Positions 61,985 to 64,000 of a stretch of DNA of 64,000 nt are shown in pieces. The stretch spans positions 488,019-552,018 of the forward strand of contig NZ_BOOH01000019.1 of assembly GCF_016863135.1 (NCBI RefSeq), in the 5' to 3' direction. The position numbers and the translations under genes were made by a program. Positions within the stretch are counted from its first letter, which is position 1. Each line of letters begins with the position of its first letter. The notes beneath the pieces were generated by a model that had not been told where the DNA came from, made no database searches, and saw only the letters and a list, made by a program, of their open reading frames with translations. Origin of the DNA: Planobispora longispora. GTDB taxonomy: Bacteria > Actinomycetota > Actinomycetes > Streptosporangiales > Streptosporangiaceae.

Positions 61985-63226
61985 TCACCCGGGGGTGATC
62001 CTGCGCAGTCTCCGGACCGCGGGGATCAGCAGCAGGCAGACGCACCCGCACACCGCCACGACCGAGGAGGAGACGAGCACCTCCCGGGCGCCCAGCCACC
62101 CGGCCAGCGGGCCGGCGAGGGCCTGGCCGACCGGGACGGCGATGGTCGAGCCGCCGACCTCGTAGGCGGTGACCCGGTTGAGCGCCTCCTGCGGCACGTG
62201 GGTCTGGATGCTGGTGGCCCACATGACCGACCAGAACGCCCAGCCCGCGCCGCCGATCACGTGGGCGGCCATGATGACCTCCAGCGGCGTCGCGGCGGCG
62301 ATCGAGAGCGGCTCCAGGGTGAACCCGAACAGGCCGATCGCCCCGGCCGTCAGCGGCCGGGCGGGCCGGAGCCGCATCGCGACCAGGCCGCCGACGATGG
62401 TGCCGGCTCCGGAGGCGGACAGGATCAGGCCGTACGCCGCCTCGCCGAGGTCCTCGCTGACGAGCACCGAGCCGAGCGGGATCATCGGCCCGAACAGGGT
62501 GATCCCGAAGACCACCCAGATGAGGATCACGCTCCACATCCAGGTGCGGGAGCGGAACTCGTACCAGCCGTCCCGCAGGTTGCGCCACATCGACTCCTCT
62601 GCGGTCCCCGCCCCGGCGGGCGGCGGCGGCAGGCGGAGGACGAGCAGGCAGACGGCGCTGATCGCGAAGCCCACGGCCTCGATCGCGAACACCGCCCCGA
62701 CCCCGGAGAGGGCGACGATGCCGCCGGCGACCGCCGGGCCGGTCAGCATCATGATCGCCTCGGAGACGCGCAGGGTCGCGTTGCCCCTCTGCACGTCCCG
62801 GGCGACGCGGGGAACGGTGCTGGAGACGCCCGGCTGGTACATCGCCGCCGCCACGCCCGCGACGGCCGACAGGGCCAGGATCTGCCAGAGCGGCGGGTGG
62901 GTGAAGGCGTACAGCGCCGCGAGGCCGCCCTGGGTGACGGTCCGGACCAGATCGGCCCCGATCATCATGCGGCGCGGCGTGAACTTGTCGGCGAACACCC
63001 CGCCGAAGAGGATGAGCACCGCGAACGGCCCCATCCACGCGGCCAGCGCGAGCCCGACGCCGGTCGCGCCGTACCCCAGGGCGTTCACTCCGAGCGCGGT
63101 CGCCAGCGGGATCATCGCGGCGCCGAGCATCGAGACGGAGCGGGCGGTGAAGAAGAGGGCGAAGTTCCGCGACCAGACCGCGGGCCCCGCCTGCTCCTCT
63201 TTCCCGGCGTGTACGGCCTGCGCCAC
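61985..63226 (-). CDS. MFS transporter
   Basis: 413 residues, about twelve helices. MFS-type pattern GGVFADKFTPRRMMI between helices 2 and 3, and WSRNFALFFTARSVSMLG at the start, are usual for the MFS_3 drug-efflux group. Start GTG at 63226. A 13-bp palindrome stands 49 bases upstream, likely an operator. Possibly an efflux pump; substrate unknown. Confidence 0.88.
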   Translation of the reverse strand: MAQAVHAGKEEQAGPAVWSRNFALFFTARSVSMLGAAMIPLATALGVNALGYGATGVGLALAAWMGPFAVLILFGGVFADKFTPRRMMIGADLVRTVTQGGLAALYAFTHPPLWQILALSAVAGVAAAMYQPGVSSTVPRVARDVQRGNATLRVSEAIMMLTGPAVAGGIVALSGVGAVFAIEAVGFAISAVCLLVLRLPPPPAGAGTAEESMWRNLRDGWYEFRSRTWMWSVILIWVVFGITLFGPMIPLGSVLVSEDLGEAAYGLILSASGAGTIVGGLVAMRLRPARPLTAGAIGLFGFTLEPLSIAAATPLEVIMAAHVIGGAGWAFWSVMWATSIQTHVPQEALNRVTAYEVGGSTIAVPVGQALAGPLAGWLGAREVLVSSSVVAVCGCVCLLLIPAVRRLRRITPG

Positions 63227-63274
63227 CTTGCCCCCGTTCCCCTCGCGGTCCCGGCGGAAATGATGCCTTAGATC

Positions 63275-63287
63275 AGGAAAGTTTCCT
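63275..63287 (-). promoter_or_regulatory. Palindromic operator-like site before the MFS gene
   Basis: AGGAAA-G-TTTCCT (63275-63287) is a perfect 6-1-6 inverted repeat inside an AT-rich promoter region (TAATTATTAGGAAACTTTCC on the minus strand). Similar AGGAAA/TTTCCT palindromes occur upstream of ROK-type or sugar-controlled genes in actinobacteria, as far as I recall. No regulator gene adjoins it. Confidence 0.45.
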
Positions 63288-63316
63288 AATAATTATCTCC
63301 CGCCCCCACCTGGAGA

Positions 63317-63994
63317 TCAGGGGTTCCCGGGCGCCCGCGGGACGAGCAGCCGCCGGTTGAAGGCCTCGGCGACGGCGGCGGCGCGGTCGTTCACACCGAG
63401 CTTGGCGTAGATGTTCAGCAGGTGGCTTTTGACCGTGGCCTCGGTGATGAACAGCCGGGCGGCCGTCTCACGGTTGGTGTTCCCGGCCGCCATGAGTTCG
63501 AGGACCTCCAGTTCCCGCTGGCTGAGCAGTTGCGGCGCGGGCGTCTTGAGCCGGTTCATCAGCCGCGCCGCCACCGCGGGCGACAGCACGCTCTCGCCCT
63601 TGGCGGCGGCGCGCGCGCCGCGCAGCAGCTCTTCCCTGGGGGAGTCCTTGAGCAGGTAGCCGGTCGCGCCCGCCTCGATCGCCGGCAGGACGTGGGTGTC
63701 GGTGTCGTAGGTCGTCAGCACCAGCACGCGCGCGGCGAGGCCGAGCCGGGTCAGCTCGGTGATCGCGCTCAGCCCGTCCATGCCGGGCATGCGCAGGTCC
63801 ATCAGGATCACGTCGGGCCGGAGCTCCCGGGCGAGCCGCACGGCCGCGGCGCCGTCCGCGGCCTGGCCCACCACCTGGAACCCGGGGGCGGAGGCGAACA
63901 TGTTGCTCAGCCCGTCCCTGACGATGGGATGGTCGTCGGCGATCAGCAGCCGGATCACCGGCTCGTCGGCCGGCTCGGTCGTGTGGTCGGTCAT
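63317..63994 (-). CDS. NarL/LuxR-type response regulator
   Basis: 225 residues. D66 in VILMDLRMPGMDG is the phospho-acceptor, with Lys in GYLLKDSPREEL. The LuxR output is LSQRELEVLELMAAGNTNRETAARLF. ATG at 63994 lies six bases from the window's right edge; its kinase presumably precedes it outside. A 90-base gap separates it from the MFS gene, which it may control, but no proof is in view. Confidence 0.93.
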   Translation of the reverse strand: MTDHTTEPADEPVIRLLIADDHPIVRDGLSNMFASAPGFQVVGQAADGAAAVRLARELRPDVILMDLRMPGMDGLSAITELTRLGLAARVLVLTTYDTDTHVLPAIEAGATGYLLKDSPREELLRGARAAAKGESVLSPAVAARLMNRLKTPAPQLLSQRELEVLELMAAGNTNRETAARLFITEATVKSHLLNIYAKLGVNDRAAAVAEAFNRRLLVPRAPGNP

Positions 63995-64000
63995 GCGTCG

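Noticed and set aside
1..64000. tRNA or rRNA genes, CRISPR arrays, insertion sequences
   Set aside because: No clover-leaf-like sequence, regularly spaced identical repeats, transposase motifs or flanking inverted repeats with target duplications were seen by eye.

Overview
The window is high-GC actinobacterial DNA (strong G/C at third codon positions, many GTG starts, frequent ATGA/GTGA start-stop overlaps). It carries bldC, a bldN-type sigma factor with an rsbN-like partner, rex, a DUF397/Scr1-type regulator pair and a menaquinone-based respiratory chain. This fits a sporulating, mycelial actinomycete; gene content and order suggest Streptosporangiales (Streptosporangium/Nonomuraea-like), but the genus is an inference.

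Layout. 1-14.7 kb: complex I operon nuoA-N on the minus strand, nuoN cut by the window edge. 14.8-19.5 kb: menaquinone genes (geranylgeranyl-reductase-like menJ, menG) separated by an accessory patch: a DUF397 protein, an XRE/DUF5753 regulator, a possible 48-codon gene and an orphan membrane domain resembling the N-terminus of conjugative TraB/FtsK-like translocases. 19.5-26.7 kb: secreted beta-propeller, DUF4229 protein, bldC, a HEXXH metalloprotease with a small partner gene, a PLDc_N-like membrane protein, and a 1183-residue Ser/Thr kinase with WD40-type propeller. 26.8-31.4 kb: cytochrome c maturation (resA, ccdA, resB, ccsB) with a histidine phosphatase, headed by a LysR gene. 32.5-34.4 kb: an AT-richer, gene-poor island with two small secreted proteins of atypical base use. 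34.6-42.4 kb: haem biosynthesis (hemL, hemB, cobA-hemD fusion, hemC, hemA) and rex, with a Prim-Pol gene inside. 42.6-51.2 kb: glutaredoxin, a membrane/ABM-domain protein, bldN and rsbN homologues, HAD phosphatase, alpha/beta hydrolase, acyltransferase, SDR, the tiny ribosomal-type AURKAIP1/bS22 gene and an excisionase-type HTH gene. 51.5-64 kb: acuC with a conserved phosphatase-like gene, a two-component system, a HicA-like toxin with a hybrid Phd/HicB-like antitoxin, an ABC-2 exporter, a MacB-type tripartite exporter, an MFS transporter and a NarL-type response regulator.

How it fits together. Most of the first 42 kb builds one respiratory chain: NADH dehydrogenase, the quinone, haem and cytochrome c maturation. 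Rex, the NADH/NAD+ sensor, is encoded here. A perfect Rex-type palindrome lies upstream of menJ, a near-perfect one upstream of rex itself, and a degenerate one at the nuoA promoter, so NADH/NAD+ ratio probably coordinates the block. The order from the HTH gene through bS22, SDR, acyltransferase, HAD, glutaredoxin, hemACDB, hemL, phosphatase, resA/ccdA/resB/ccsB to menG/menJ parallels the Mycobacterium tuberculosis Rv0500A-Rv0561c region as I recall it. The accessory islands (16.3-18.6, 31.4-34.4 and 55.5-56.5 kb) interrupt this backbone and are where novelty is most likely.
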